Part shown: positions 1 to 42,100 of the stretch, one piece after another | Numbering within the stretch: position 1 is the stretch's first letter | How the letters are laid out: every line of letters begins with the position of its first letter | Assembly: GCF_018139145.2 (NCBI RefSeq) | Contig: NC_059471.1 | Span: 203,441,494 to 203,505,493 of the forward strand | Direction: 5' to 3' | DNA: 64,000 nt | Origin: Gymnogyps californianus | Lineage: Eukaryota; Chordata; Aves; Accipitriformes; Cathartidae | The notes under the pieces: generated by a model | The model's database searches: none | What the model was told of the DNA's origin: nothing | Seen by the model: the letters and a program-made list of their open reading frames with translations, nothing else | Translations under genes and position numbers: made by a program

Positions 1-3000
1 ACTCATTGCTAACCAACATCTCGATGATCTTGCTGGAGCCAAAGTGTATGTCAAGTCACAACTGAGTCTGAGGCACTGACTCTAAGAATAGATTCACATT
101 TCCACTGTTAGGTGCAGTAGTAACGTGACTTTAGACTACCAAAAAAATGTAATACATCTTAAAGAAAAAGTAGCCCTTAAAAATAATTTTCAAAAAATAA
201 TCTTAAGGCTTACAGGAGACAAGGATGATAATTGAGACCTACTCAGAAAATTTAGTAATTTTCTCTCTCTGCATGCTGTGTTAGAGCCTGTGAAAAATGT
301 GGTTAGTGACTAATTTACATTTCCTGTTTTATAGCCCTTATAAACCCGCTATTCTGAAGGGTTGGTGTGTTTACGCACTGGAAGACATCAGGCCCAAACT
401 CAGGAAATTGTGGTTCAGCTTCCTGCTCCAGCAGTGGCAGCTGTGCTAAAGCTCCAGCTTTCAAGGCCTTGGGTACGTAGCCGCCACTGCAGAAAGTGAC
501 GGCCGTATTCTGCACTGGGACGGGCAGACGTGTACTCGTGCCCACCTCCTCGCCTGAAAAGCAATTCCTCTCCACCTTGAAGCTGGACTGCCTCAAACCA
601 CATCTCTGTGTTGTTTTTCCTTGTGTCAGGGCTTGCCAGAAAACAAAGTCAGTTGTGGGTGGAGGTTTCCAGAGGCACGCGAAAGCTGACAGATAATCAG
701 CCGTATGAATGCACAGCTATTTATAAATAAAGTGCCGGTAAGCTGCCTAATAGCTCGTTCTGTAGGTAAAAAGGAGATTTGGCAGCTACTTTTGATCTCC
801 CAGAAGTCAGGCTGGCAAACACCCAACGCCTGACGCAGAGCAAATGTTCAAAGGAAGACACAAGGCAGCATAGCACTGCCCAGGCAGCCCAACCATAGGC
901 TTCACGAGCAAGGAAACCAATGAAGAAGTCTGCTAATTAGCTCAGCACAGAGGTGTTTCAGATGTCTGTAACAAACGTATACAATTTAATATAGCACATC
1001 GTAAACTGCTGATAAAAATCATCAGTCTCAGTTTAGCGCAGGACTAAACTCCTTTCCTCTGGGTGCAGTTCTCTTGTAGACCTTTTTCTGCGAATGGAGG
1101 CTGCTCAAGAGTGCCATTTCCCTTGAAGTTGTGATTAGCATTTATTTCCCCATGCTGGAGTTAAATGTAGCAGTAGATTACTTACTTTTTAAAACTAGAA
1201 ACTTATTAAAATCTTCAGATTTTTCTTTATAGTACAAACCAGGAATGAATAAAGTGCTCTTAGAAAGTGGTAATATTCTATTCATATTTTACAATTATAA
1301 TAATTGCAATTCTAATGCTATAGACTATTAAAATTTAAGATATCTGACACTGTACAGAGTTATTACCATGCAACTAAAACAATTCCTCTGAGTGGGACTT
1401 TGCATGTGATTTCTTACTGGGATTACATAGTCTTTAAGTAACTGGATAAAAAATATTTACATGTATTTTGGGCTAAGCTGCTTATTCCTGAATGATAATC
1501 AAATGAACAGAACATATCAATTTATTTCAGCTCTATAAAATACAAATCTAAAAATATCATTTTACAGACAATATTCACCATTTAGTTTATATTTTAGTAC
1601 GGTCTTAAGCCTATCTTGCACAGAATAATAATGTAACAGAACACCAAAAATAGTCTACATTTTAACTTTTTAGATTTCCTTAACTGGAGTCTACCATATA
1701 CATCAAAAATAGTTGTGCACAGTAACCAATTAAACATCTATATTTCAAGAATAGATTGGCTATATCTCATAACTGAGACACCAATTACAGTACATTTATT
1801 AAAAATCCTTCAAGAATACACTCAGTAGTAACAGTGGTAGCAGTAGTTAAAATCTTAACAGTTCTGTGAAATGATCAAAGCAAATGATAACAGAATTAAA
1901 AAATTCAGTTAATCATTTATACGTAATGTAAACCCCATGTAACACTACAATGAAAGAAGAAATTACACAGGCACAAGTGCAAAAAAGCAATATTGTAAGC
2001 CATCTTCTCTCTTTGGTAAAAATCAATTAGCAGGATGTATACCGTAACAATTCAAGTCAAAGACTAATTCATGCTATATATTTTTTTCCTTTCCTACCGT
2101 AGGCAGACTTGATGATTTGCAGGCATCCTACAGTAGAGAAGTTAAAATTCTACTCAACACTGCCCATTTTTTCCTCTTTTAAGTTTAAACATTGAAATTA
2201 AAGATAAGGATTTTTTTTCTTTCATAAATAGCTTTTCAGTAGTATAGTCTCTTAAGGAATTTAAGAATAAATAGCAAAATATACACAATTTCAAAGATTA
2301 CATTTAATTCCTTCTAGGTATATCCTGAAAATATATCACCAAAGAATAAATAACTTTGGGTTTCTCAAATATTTGGTAAAATGTCAATTATTCCTACATA
2401 AGGAGTTCTCTCTGAGGAATAAGGAAGTACCATTGCTTTTTCTACAAAGCTTTTACTATACAGGTGAAATTTTATTAACTTTACAGTAAGAATATAATCT
2501 GTAACATAATACGGATGTTCCCCATTAAAAAGTATGGTAAAAAACCTTTCAAAATTAAACCTTCAGAATTTCAGGTTCAAACCTGAGGAACTTCCAGGTA
2601 ACTACGAAGTTCTCCTGGCAGGACAGGCAAGCTCAGTTGTCTGTGTCAGGAGGCTACAAAAATAGTAAGGTAATTTCCTCTAGTGGTAGAGCCAAAGCTG
2701 TTTTCTACTGACAACATATGAAAAGTCCAAAAAGGACAAAGTGTTAAGGAAGGGACAAAAGAGAAGTATGTGGATGAAGAACACTTGAGTGTAAGCCATC
2801 CTGAGAAAGAAGTGAATTGCCTACAGGGATTTCAATATAACCATAAATTTTAAATAGATTCTTCTGCTTTTGAAGGGCTTGACCCTCATGAACAATTAAG
2901 GTAATGTCATAGGGGATTTCTATTATAATTTGCAGGTTATCATCTTACTCAAGCTCCTCCTTCATATTTACCTGAAATTATTACTAAAGAAAACAAGAAA

Positions 3001-3255
3001 AATGCAGGCCACATCAGCAAAGACACTAGTTAAAACAATCCAGCAACTTGAAGTGTCATTAGACAAAAAGAAAACTCTTAACTGCAGGAAGATCTTCTTG
3101 GAGGGGCAGAGCAAAAGTCCTTGCCTTTTTAGAAGATCCATTTAAGCTGCCAGCAAAGTAAAGGCAATTTTGACTGCTCATTTATTCAGAATTCATAAAT
3201 AACATGTAGATTCACTAACCTCCTATTCACACCCACAGTTAATTTACATAAAATA
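1..3255 (-). other. PIK3CG 3' UTR and 3' flank
   Basis: AT-rich sequence downstream of the stop. Minus-strand AATAAA hexamers (TTTATT on the given strand) occur at 3181-3186, 2471-2476, 1795-1800, 1521-1526 and 1141-1146. The hexamers at 1795 and 1521 are followed by GU/U-rich sequence on the transcript strand, which suits a UTR of about 1.5-1.7 kb. The used site cannot be fixed without transcripts. Positions 330-850 are less AT-rich and contain only short frames I do not recognise. No other gene is seen. Confidence 0.5.
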
Positions 3256-31629
<28,374 letters not shown>

Positions 31630-34600
31630 CTAGCAAAACATACAAATACTTGATTACTTTCTCATTTACATTTTTCTTTACTCTTATTTTTTAACTCTTC
31701 TTAATTAAAATCACAGACCAGCCAGAATCCTGCTACTTGTATGCTTTTTATATTTCCCTTTCCCCTTAATTTCTGGTCATAAGTACTTGATTTACATAAA
31801 CCACCTCAGATGTAATCTATTCAATTCAATACCAAATATAAAAAAAACCCCACCAACCCAACCCTCCAATGATTTACAGCCTTCCCAGATTTCACTGAGG
31901 ATAAGCAGTCTGACTGTGTATTTCCTCCATACTGATTTGTTCTTGCTTCTATTTGATCAAGCACCGATTCTTCTGCTGCCTCATCTGTTTTGATGCTGCT
32001 GATATTAACATAAGTGGATTTTCATAGAAATCAAAAGACACGCTACTATGTATGAGCAGAATGTGATCCCACCGAGCTCCAGGAATGACAGAAAGTAACA
32101 AAACAAGCAATTTATCTGCAGACTGGACATAGGTGAGCCTATTCCTATTTTCCTCTGCCTTTCTTTTTAGTGATGAGGAATAAGGACTTACACCAAAAAA
32201 AGTCCTTAGGATTCAAAAGTCAGGGACTACTTCAGAAGACAGATATTTAATGTGCATCTAAATTCAAGTCTAGTATCCATAGATGTGCTTCTTTTAAATA
32301 AATCAATTCACCAGACTGATAACATCCATCCATTTTAAAAGTAAACACTTCCAGTATAAACTCTTAGTTTGCTACAGAACAAAAAACTCCCAAGCTGATG
32401 CCGATTTATTACCCTATACATCAAATCACACCTAAAACACCTGTAAGACAACATCGAACATGAGTAGCCTACCTTATCAGCTTTCAGTAAACAAAAAATA
32501 TTGTTGTTCACAGTTAATCTCTACTGAACAATATTAAAGTGGAAATTATTCACCGAGAGCTTGGAAGAGGAAGGCAGTGCTGATTGAGCACGCTCGAACA
32601 AGCTAAGTTACAGCAACATACTGAATTTCTTTTCCAGACAATGCTTTTTACACATAAAATCTTCTCTAGCTGCTGGAAAAACTAAAACCAATGTTACGAT
32701 GCCTTAGCAGATAACAAAACAAGAAGATAAAAATATAAAAGGTTAAACTGAAACAACATAGCATGCTAACTGAAATTCTTTTTTCAAGTTCCGGAAAGCA
32801 ACAACTGTGGACACACCACCTCTATAATTGACAAAGCACAAGGAAAAATTACCTGCTTATAAAATAAAGGCTGAATTGCTGAAGACGATTCATTTGTTTC
32901 ATTTCTGAAGTTCCTATTTTTTTAAAGGCAGATCATTCACACAAAAAATTTCTTTGTTTAAGCTGTTCTGCTTTTCTTGCTTGCCCTCATATCCAGATGC
33001 AAAGGAAGTGCTGCACTTACCAGGAAGGAAGTTTTAACCAAGTTGATTATACATATGATTGCTCATTTTAAAAAAAGTCAGAACGCTTTTCCTGTTACAA
33101 CAGTAAAAATACACTAACAGCACACCAATTTAATTTTAACACACATGCATAGAAGACATGCTTAAAGCCTTTCAAAAATAGCTAAGAATAATCCAGGCAA
33201 TAAATCTAATGAATCAAAATAAAAAATTTTAAAACCAATACATTTTGGAGAGCCTAACTACTTTATAAAAGAGTTAAATAAAAATACTAGATAAAAGACA
33301 ACTAAACCTCCAATGTTTCCTTATTTTTATTTTCATGGTGATAGCCCTTTGAGGACTCCCAACTTAAATTTATCAGAGTTTTTTAAGCCAGTCTTCATAC
33401 AGGCGTCACATGGAGATGGTATCTGCCCAGGATCTTGCGTGGTAACCTCAGCAATAGAACTGCTGGGCTATCTTCCTCCTAGTATTTTTAACTCCTCCAT
33501 TTATGATTACAAACACACAGTGAAATCCACTACAAACGATGACTTAAGATTCGGGAAGAATTTAAACCATGGACTTTCAAGCCCTAATTCTTGCAGTTAA
33601 CTACAACCCGACGAGCTGTTCCTTTACTACAAAAAATCCCCCCAGGAAAATATTTGGGAGAATATGTACAAATCAGAAAGACAGAAAAACCTCTAATCGT
33701 ATCTTTTTTCCTTATGACTTTTCCAGTGAAATACTGACCATTTTGAAGAGCAATAAGCAGTACACATCCTACAGCAGTACATATCCTACAAAAATGATGA
33801 CTCTTGAGAAGGAGAAAAAAATATGAAAGAACTGAAAGATCTTTTAGCAACAGTGAAGTGGTGGTGTGGTTGTTTGTTTTTTTTTTTAAATATGCACACT
33901 TCCTATCTTGTAAGACACCTTTCTTATTAAAAAGGAAGAAAAAAAAAGCTCTCTCTGCATTGGCAAAAAAATCTGAGTGTCTCTTACCTGCCTCCAATGT
34001 GCCACTCACAACCTCTGAAATAAACACTGTGTCAAGGTTAAAAAAAGAAAATACCCTCCACTATAGACATAGCTCTTATTTCTCAGAGCATCATTTTGCT
34101 TGGCAGCTAAGACTGATTTCTTTTTAGAGGTTATTTTTCTCAGGAAGTGAGTTCGGGGAAAACACACTCTGTCCTAGCTCCCTCCACCTTTTAGAGCCAG
34201 TATTTGAAATTTCTCAAGGAAGTGGCAAAGTTGCCCTGAACATTTTGTCGCTGCCATGAAATCTACCCATCTTGGCCAAGACATCTCCAACACTCATCCT
34301 CCATGCATGTGCAGCCTGTCAGCATTCATCAGCCACAGTCTCTGTGGCATCTCAGCACTACACACCGCTTTCCTCTCCGGTCCTCCTCTCGTCTGAAAAA
34401 AGCACTCAGTTGCTGCAAAACTTGACCACCTGTAACCTCAACAGCAGTGCCCAGGATGACAGAGGAGAAGGTAGCAGCCAGTTCCACATAAAAAGGAAAA
34501 GAAGCTGGAGGCGTAGGAAAAGAAAAGGAGTAATGCTGAAGGGGAAAGTGTGTTTTGCAAAACCTGTTTTGAAATTCCCTGACTTTGGAGAGCTTGACTT

Positions 34601-37600
34601 TGCAACGCTTTTGCAGAGTCTGTCTTTTGAAGTATAATTTCTAAAACATGTAATATAGTCGCGTATTTTTCTTCATTTAAACATAAGCAGCTAGCAGTAA
34701 GGGTTTTTTCATGCCAACAGGCTACATAGATTTTTTGCAGATATCCCTCGTTCTAAAAGTCATTGTGCTGACCCTATTAAGTAAACGTGGACTCATTTCA
34801 GTTTCATTGGTTTTTGCCAGACCTAAGAAAGCATGCTGGTTTAAAATGTCCTCATCTTGCTGCCACATGCTATGCACTTAAAGATTAATTTTTCAAACAC
34901 ATATACACACAAATATTCCATCTCCTGCTAAGCTGTTCTAGCACTACTCCATTGATCAAGACCATCAAGACAATCAAAGGCAGCATCTCTACCTCATGCA
35001 GCAGGGAACTACCCGTACACTGCTCAACAAATGTAATTGTTTGACACTTTTATCCACTTAAAAAGACAGGTAGAGCAATATTGTGAAAGGTTCAGATATT
35101 CCCCCACAAACTGCATCAGATACAATGCAAAATGCATGACACTTGTGTAACTGCCCATAGAAGACTGTCTCTTCTCCCACATTCATTTGGGCTGTGACCT
35201 GTCATGTGTAGTCCAGTCCAGTCCAATCTCCATCTCCAGTTCAGCTCTGACCCCTTTTCATCAGCTTCAGAAGCCAGTTCTTGGAGTGATGACTGTCTCT
35301 AATCTGTCTCTGCAATGACAGACACAAAAGTGTCCCCATTCTTAGGGCGACACCAAATTTTATCTATTTTCTGCTAATCCATGTGTAGGCATGTGAAAAC
35401 CGTATTTCCTCATGCATATGCATCAGAAAACTTTGACATTTATAACCAAAAATAATTTAAAATAACTTCCTAAAACCATTGTCATGCCTAAGCATTACTT
35501 ACAGTATTGACATTTCTACATGCCTACTGCAACAACACCACAAAAAAATAAAAAAAAATCCCTCTTTTTTATTTCTAATTCCAATGAGCCTCATCAACCC
35601 CGAATTTCCCTGTATTAGGAGAAGTGTCCTACCACTGGTCCACAAATCCTGATGGGGTGCAATGGAGCAGGAGGAGGTGGGCCTGTAAAAGGTAACTAAG
35701 ACAAGCAAACAGGCTTGCCTTTGTCTCCAGTTGTGTTCCTATCTCATCACTTAGGTCAGCAAACTGGTCATAACAAGAACAACAAAAAATTTGGTTAATT
35801 TTCAGCTGGATCAGTTCCTTGATCTGACTCATCACTTGCAGGAGTGGTAGGGCAGGGGAGGGAAGAGAAGGGAAGGGAATGGAGCCAGCAGAGTTTAGGG
35901 TAACTGAGACTGAAACATAACTCACAGCAGGATTAGGAGATAAATTCATGAGTAAACTTGTTAAAGGATTTGAGAAAACTGGTTGAAAGGTGCTTTAAAA
36001 AGACAATGTGGTATTATCATGAATTACTTCATATATTCTGCTACAAAAAATTCAAGATATCTGTCAAACGTCGCTGCTTTGTTAGAGTTTTACCAGTTAC
36101 TTATTCTTCACCAGTTATTCTTATGTTTATTCTATACTAGTTTCTGCTTCTGGTTTAATCTACCACGTGAAAACCTTATTTTTAAATCATTCTTTTCACT
36201 TTAATGTCAGCTCCTTCCCAGACAACATAACCTGCAAGAAAACAGGCACTCTCTATCAAAGTAAGAATCACCTTGTGCACACATTATGCAAATATAATAA
36301 TAATCTATTTACATTCACACTTTAAGATAAATGAAAAAACCCACCTATGACAAGACCCAAAGTTTTCCAAGCAGCATACTACATCTACTTGCCAACATTG
36401 TCCTGTAGCAGGAGACCACTCTGCATTTGCTGGATAGGAGTACAATACATCTTCCCTACATCTACGATGATCCAGTGCTGAACTATGCACGCAAGATCCA
36501 GCACTAACATGTTACGCATGAACACAACAACAAAAACTGCTTTGCTCAGTTCTTTTGTCAAATCCTCTAGCAACTACTAGCTCTCACGGGAATTAAATCA
36601 GTGCAGCTTCCCATTAGCAAGTAAACTTCACAGATAATATAGTCACATTCTTCATCAAAAAGTGTACTAATCAGCAGATACAGCTGAACATCTCCGCCAG
36701 GAGGTTGCACAGTGAATCTGACTGCTATTATGGCTGTAATATTTTCAGGACCCCCCTGCCTTCACTACAGACCTTTGCATATTTTGGTTTCTACGCGAGG
36801 TATCTATTTGGGGGTGCTTCTGGAACAAACTAACTTCTAGCTGGTTCCAAAAATCCAGGTAGGAATTTTGGCAAAGTTCTAGTTAACTGGAGTTATACAA
36901 ATGATGGGGATCTACCTTTAAACCAACACTTCACGGAGTTTGAAAACATGGAGATCACAGCTATGGCTCCTGCAGGGACACACTCGCTATTTGGATATGG
37001 CCTGTCCTTTCAACTTGTGCCCGGTTCTTCAAATACCGATCTTTAGCAGTGTGATCTAATCTCCACTGACAACCAACTCCTGAATGCCCTCAGCCATTAT
37101 TTCAGACAATTTGTGGTGGGGGAAGGCTTTATGGTCTGCACGTATGGGATAGACACAAGAGGTTATTATTTGTTGGATGAGGAAATACAGTTATTCTTTA
37201 AAAGCTATGTTGTAGCAGAGCTGACTTACAGATCGTAAGACCAGAGGGAACAGCTACCACTGTCTAGTGTGATCCTTCACTTTGCACAGTTTTATTCAAC
37301 ATACTAACAGCTTCCTCAGGAGGTTTGCATCAAACCTGTAACTCTTGTTTGGGCCAGGACGCCAGCCGGGACCAAGGCCGCAAGGAGCGAAGGACCAGGC
37401 AGCGCGCAGGGGGCTCAGCCCTTGCCTTGGAGACTGCAGTGCTGACTCCGGTCAGTCACACATGCCCTGCTGCAAGGGGGCTCTGGGCGAAGCGCTTCGC
37501 CTGCCCCAGGCCCGGGAGGCGCGACGCTGCGAGGATCCGCGGGCCGGGGCTGCCTCCCTCACCCGGCCCACCGGCCGGGCCCCGAGGCCGCGCCCGCCCT

Positions 37601-37923
37601 GACCGCCCGCCGCCCCGAGATGGCGGCCGGGGCCGCGCCGTCCCGCAGCGCCTGCGGGAGCAGCAGCGGAGTCGTCGCCGCATGAAGGCAAACCTCGCCG
37701 CGCCCAGCCCGGCGCAGCAGCCGAGGGCTGCGGCCACCCTGCCGCGGGCGCGCCCGCCGGGCAGGTCTGCCCACAACCACCGCGGGGAGCCGGGCCGCGC
37801 CGCCCCGGCCCTGCGCTCCCGCCGCCACCTGCGAGCCCGGGCCTCGGGCAGAGGCCGGGCAGCGCCGGCCTGGGGCAGGGTCCGCCGGCGACCGCCGACG
37901 GCCCCCGGGACGGAGCTACTCAC
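31630..37923 (-). other. Proposed PIK3CG 5' intron
   Basis: The 6.3 kb between the candidate noncoding exon 1 donor (37924/37923) and the exon holding the start codon (acceptor TTTTGCTAG ending at 31630). The distal part is AT-rich; from about 37320 it enters the CpG island. No other exon was recognised. Confidence 0.5.
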
Positions 37924-38660
37924 CGCAGCGGCCCGGCCGCGGCCCCGGACAGGTGTTTTCCTCAGCAGGAAGCGGAGCGGGCCGGGGGCCGGAGGGGAGG
38001 CTCCATGGCCGGCGGTAGGCAGCTCCGGAGCTGCCGCCAATCACACGCCGGGCAAAGAGGGAACCGGCTGTGGGGCCTCCCCGCCCCGCTCGGCCGCCGC
38101 CGCCCGGCCCCGCCGCGGCCCCGGGGCGCCCGGCCCCGGCCCCCGCCGATGTGCCCGGCCCTCGCCGCGGCCCGCCGAGCCGGGCGCCGGGGCCGTGCCC
38201 CGTCCCCCGAGCGAGGCGGTGGCCCGGGGAAGGGGCCGGCGCTGGGCCGGGACGCCCCGCGGGTCTTCGGAGCGCGGTGCCCGGCCTGGCCGCTTGGAGG
38301 CAGCGGGCAGCCCTGCCGCGGTCCGGGACGCGCTGGCCCGGTACGGCCACATCAGCCGGAGTGGGGATATATCCGCTGCTAGGGTAAAGCACCGCAGCCG
38401 TAGTGTGGTTTAACCGCCAGCACAAGGCACGCAGGACCTGTCCTGGTGTCGGTGCAGGCAGCAGAACCTCTCTGGAAGCAGCTCCAAGAGGCGTTCATCG
38501 CCCAGGGGCCCCGGCTGGCGTGCCCCTCCGCAGGCTGCTGCTGAGCGGCCGCCACCGCGGCGCTGCCGGCAGCCAAGAGCCGGGGCTGCCCGGCCAGGCC
38601 GGTGCCGGGCGCTGCTGGCGGCCCGGCCAGCCCCGCGCGCTACGGCAAGGACACGGTTAG
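37345..38660 (-). promoter_or_regulatory. PIK3CG: CpG island, likely PIK3CG promoter
   Basis: About 1.3 kb of very GC- and CpG-rich sequence in an otherwise AT-rich region, lying 5.7-7 kb upstream of the PIK3CG start codon. It holds a CCAAT box (38037-38041), a GC box CCCCGCCCC (38079-38087) and an ETS-like CAGGAAGCGG (37966-37975). A strong minus-strand donor lies at its inner edge. No recognised gene lies on the other side. The long frames here (for example 37325-38413 plus, 37916-38425 minus) come from low stop-codon density. Assignment to PIK3CG rests on position and donor. Confidence 0.65.
37924..38040 (-). other. PIK3CG: Candidate PIK3CG noncoding first exon
   Basis: On the minus strand CTGCG|GTGAGTAG at 37924/37923 is a near-consensus splice donor inside the CpG island. 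If used, the exon lies just above it; its 5' limit is not visible, and 38040 is only an upper guide set by the CCAAT box. No TATA box is present, as expected for a CpG-island promoter. Confidence 0.4.
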
Positions 38661-38959
38661 TTTGTCTAAGCTGTCCTCAAAACCCCCTGGTGATGGCAGT
38701 CTGCTCCAGCGCGCCGTGGCCTTCTCCTTCGGAAAGATTTTCACGCTGTCTTATTAAATGTCTACTCCTACAGGTTTAGCCTCTTGTCTTATTCCTTTTT
38801 TTTTTTTTTGCGGCTACTTTTTGTTCAAAGATGCTGTATTCTTGTTTTCCTGCTATTTTCCCATCTCCAGACTGGGCAGTCCTGGCTCTCTCCTTTTAGG
38901 TCATGTTCCTTAGACCTCCTGCGGTTCCTGTAGCTCGCCTCCAGGCTCTTGCCAAATGG

Positions 38960-39060
38960 GCCACGTTGTTTTTGGAAGGCACTGCACAAAACTGGACATA
39001 GTAGTACTCCAGCTAAGGCCTTGCCAAGGCTGCCCACAGCAGGAGGATTAATTCATCAGC
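38960..39060 (-). mobile_element. Possible CR1 relic
   Basis: The stretch AAACTGGACATAGTAGTACT followed by CCAGCTAAGGCCTTGCC resembles the antisense of the CR1 ORF2 region that reads CAAAACTGGACACAGTACTC plus CAGGTG. Flanking similarity is weak, so the limits are approximate. Confidence 0.4.
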
Positions 39061-39109
39061 CTTACGGTGCCAGGACTCCCAATGCAGCTCAGGCATAACC
39101 ATTCACTTC

Positions 39110-42100
39110 CAATTCAAACAAACAACTCCCCCTCACCACTCTTTCCCCACGCTGGCTGCTGGCTGTTTGGCTCTGAAGGGAGCTGAGTGTTTGTATCTCC
39201 GCAGCTCTTTTTTGGAATGAACAGCAAAACTCTTTCCGTGATTGTGCTGAGACCTTTTTTGACCCTGATCTTGCAATGAGATTCACCGGTGAACCCTGTA
39301 CAGCACGGAGCCCGCACATTCGCCCTGAAAGCCATGCTGACATAAGGTTACATCTTCAGGGAGTGCTTTACGAGACCATAGGTTGCCACAAAGACTATAA
39401 AAATGAATTGGATTTTTCTAGGTACACATTATTAACTTCCATAGAAAGAAAATATCAGGAGGAAATAACTAGTATGTTACACATACAGATGCTATTAGAA
39501 AAAGTTGGATAATTGTCATTATAGCAGTAGGGTTCTTTTGACTTAAAAAATCGTTTGCATGACAACATTAAGAATCATAATACCAGCCTGAAGCAGAAAG
39601 TAATTGAGAGACTATTGTATAAACATGGACTTTCAAAATGAATATACGTTACACTGAACTGTGGCTATAAGAAATCATAACTCTGTACTGGCCTCAAGTT
39701 CTCCTTTTTATAAAGATGAAAGCAAAGTAAAAACCTTTAACAACCTTCACGTGATGTGTGTGCAGCATAGGGGAAACACAGTGAAGACTCACTCACTTCA
39801 TGCTTGGTTTTGCCTGATATAATGGGTAATATCGGTCAAAGAAGTTCAGCTTTGCACAGCATGTGTATTACTGAATGCTCTAAAAGACATTAAAAAACCT
39901 TATCAAAATAGGAAGCCTTTTTTTGTTGCTGTTGGCTGGATCCCCAGATGGATCACTCCAGGAACACAAGTGTAGCCAGTTTGGCGACTAATCTTGTTAA
40001 AATCCGTGGACTTTATTTGGGGATGCACAAACATATGGAGATTTGAGCAGCTGAATAAAAAAGACTGTCATTTCTCAAAAGACAATTATAGAGGGAATAA
40101 TTTACAGCTGGAGCAAATGACACGTTTCATGTTGACTTCAGCCAGAATTGTATAAAATATTTTTTAAACAGCTATGTCAGCATAATGTCATTTGCAATGA
40201 AAGAATAAATTATTTTATGTATTATATTTGAGCAAAGTAGGTAAACTGAAAATCTGTCTTTTCAGATTTAGTAAGTTAATAAAGTATTAAATTTTTGCAG
40301 TTAATCTTCAGCTCCTCTATATAGAGCACAATTTTGTTTATTGCCTTTTGTGGCAAATCAAGTAATACAAACTTTCCTATTGCCAAGGATGCTCTCCTTA
40401 TAGGTTGGATATTCTTTGGAAATATACATTTTAACATTATTTTATTCCTGTTGATTTCCAAATGTGACTTAAACCCTCTCCCATAAACTATCTGTTGGTC
40501 TTTTTTTTTTTTTTTCCAGTCAAGAACAGCCTGTACAATAAATTGAAATGCACATTTTACCATATAAAAGATGGAACTTTAAAACAGTCAGGAATACCAT
40601 AGCTTAATGAAGGAAGGTGAAGAACACAATTTGATATTTAAATGAAGCTGATTTAATCAAAATTAGTCATGCAAAGAAGCAATCATTTTGCTAATATAAT
40701 CTTGTGAGGTGCAGTCAAAATGCAATTATTTCCTTTATCTTTCAGCTGTAATAAAAATATGACAAGAATTGCTGTCATGATCTTACATGGGAGTTTTGGA
40801 GGTTGGAAAAACGTAAGATGGGATCTTTTGTGTCCTCTGCACAGTCAAACATCAGTTTTTATGTCGTTTCATGGAGAACTGCAATAAAGACTAACAGCCA
40901 CATTAAATGCTCAGCAACAACTTTATATACTGACATATGTTGGAACTGGATGTAAATGTTCTGTTTTCATTGACAGACTGGGTTCATTGCAATTTAGGAA
41001 ATAGTATCTAATAGTTTGGGTTGTTTTTTATTTTCTATATTGCCAGCAGAGAAAAAAATTAAATGCAGAAGCTTTGTAGGTCTTGTATCAACAAAGACAG
41101 AGCCTGCTTGCCTAATCCCAGCAATAGCTATATTCAGTTTTGTAATTGCTTCCTTATGTAAAGAAAATTGAAAAAAACCATTGTGGGATACATTGTGCTT
41201 CCTGATGGAATGGTAGGTAGCTTTCTCCTTTCTTGCAGAATTTATAAGCTGGAATTTTCTACTTGGGTTGTAAGCACTTTATGATGCATTCAGTGCAGGA
41301 TTTAAAATAAATTGCCAGAATCCCTTTATTTTACAGCGCTGCTCTGAAAACTGATCATGTAAATATGTGATCAGTTGTGTTACCATCATTGCAGTTGCTT
41401 TGTCCATATGCACAATGATATGGTAACTTTGGTATCAAAAAAAAGTTTTTCTTCTTGCTATAACTTGCCAACAAGCAGAGGAGGAGTGAGTTGGATTTTA
41501 GTTTGGCTTTTGCATCATGTTCTAGGTATGGTGGCTGCTCGTGTAATGGATATAACTGATAGCTAAGCGTTGCCTGCGGATGTGTCCTCCATTCACAGCT
41601 TTATTTCATGGGAAAGGCAGCCTATCTCTTTTTATGCCGGTTCTGGGTCATTGCTTGGGGAAGCAGCAGAAGGACCTGGAGGAGTAGGGGCAGATCCAGA
41701 AGAAGAGCAAATTAAGGGTGGGGTCTTGCTTCATCCCTCTGAAGGGATGCCAGTGGGCAGTTAAATCCTCTGTAAGATGTCTCCTACGTGAGCTTGGGTT
41801 CCCAGGGAGAGGTGTCCAGGGGAATCTTTTAAGATCTGCTGGGCATGCAAGTAGCCTTGTGGCCTGATCCAGAATGATCTCTGCAAACCTCTGTAGGCAG
41901 AGCAGAGTCAGGAAAGCTCAAACAAGGAAAAGAGGAGTCTTACCTATCTCTAGTCCCTTCTCCTCCAAGACATACCTGCTCTTTCCTTTTGTCCTGCTAG
42001 GTCAGTGCTCCTGGTGATCAAGATTCTGCACAAAATCCCTCACTTCAAACATCTAAAGCTTTCAAAACAGGAAACAGCAGGTGTTCGGAAGCCTTCTGAG

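Noticed and set aside
315..830. Overlapping short frames in a less AT-rich block near the left edge
   Set aside because: No recognisable product on either strand; could be 3' flank of PIK3CG or part of a feature outside the window, but nothing here decides it.
37325..38413. Plus-strand 362-codon frame in the CpG island, and overlapping long frames in other frames
   Set aside because: All frames are long here because CpG-rich DNA has few stops; the translations are Arg/Pro/Gly/Ala-rich with no domain, and several frames are open at once.
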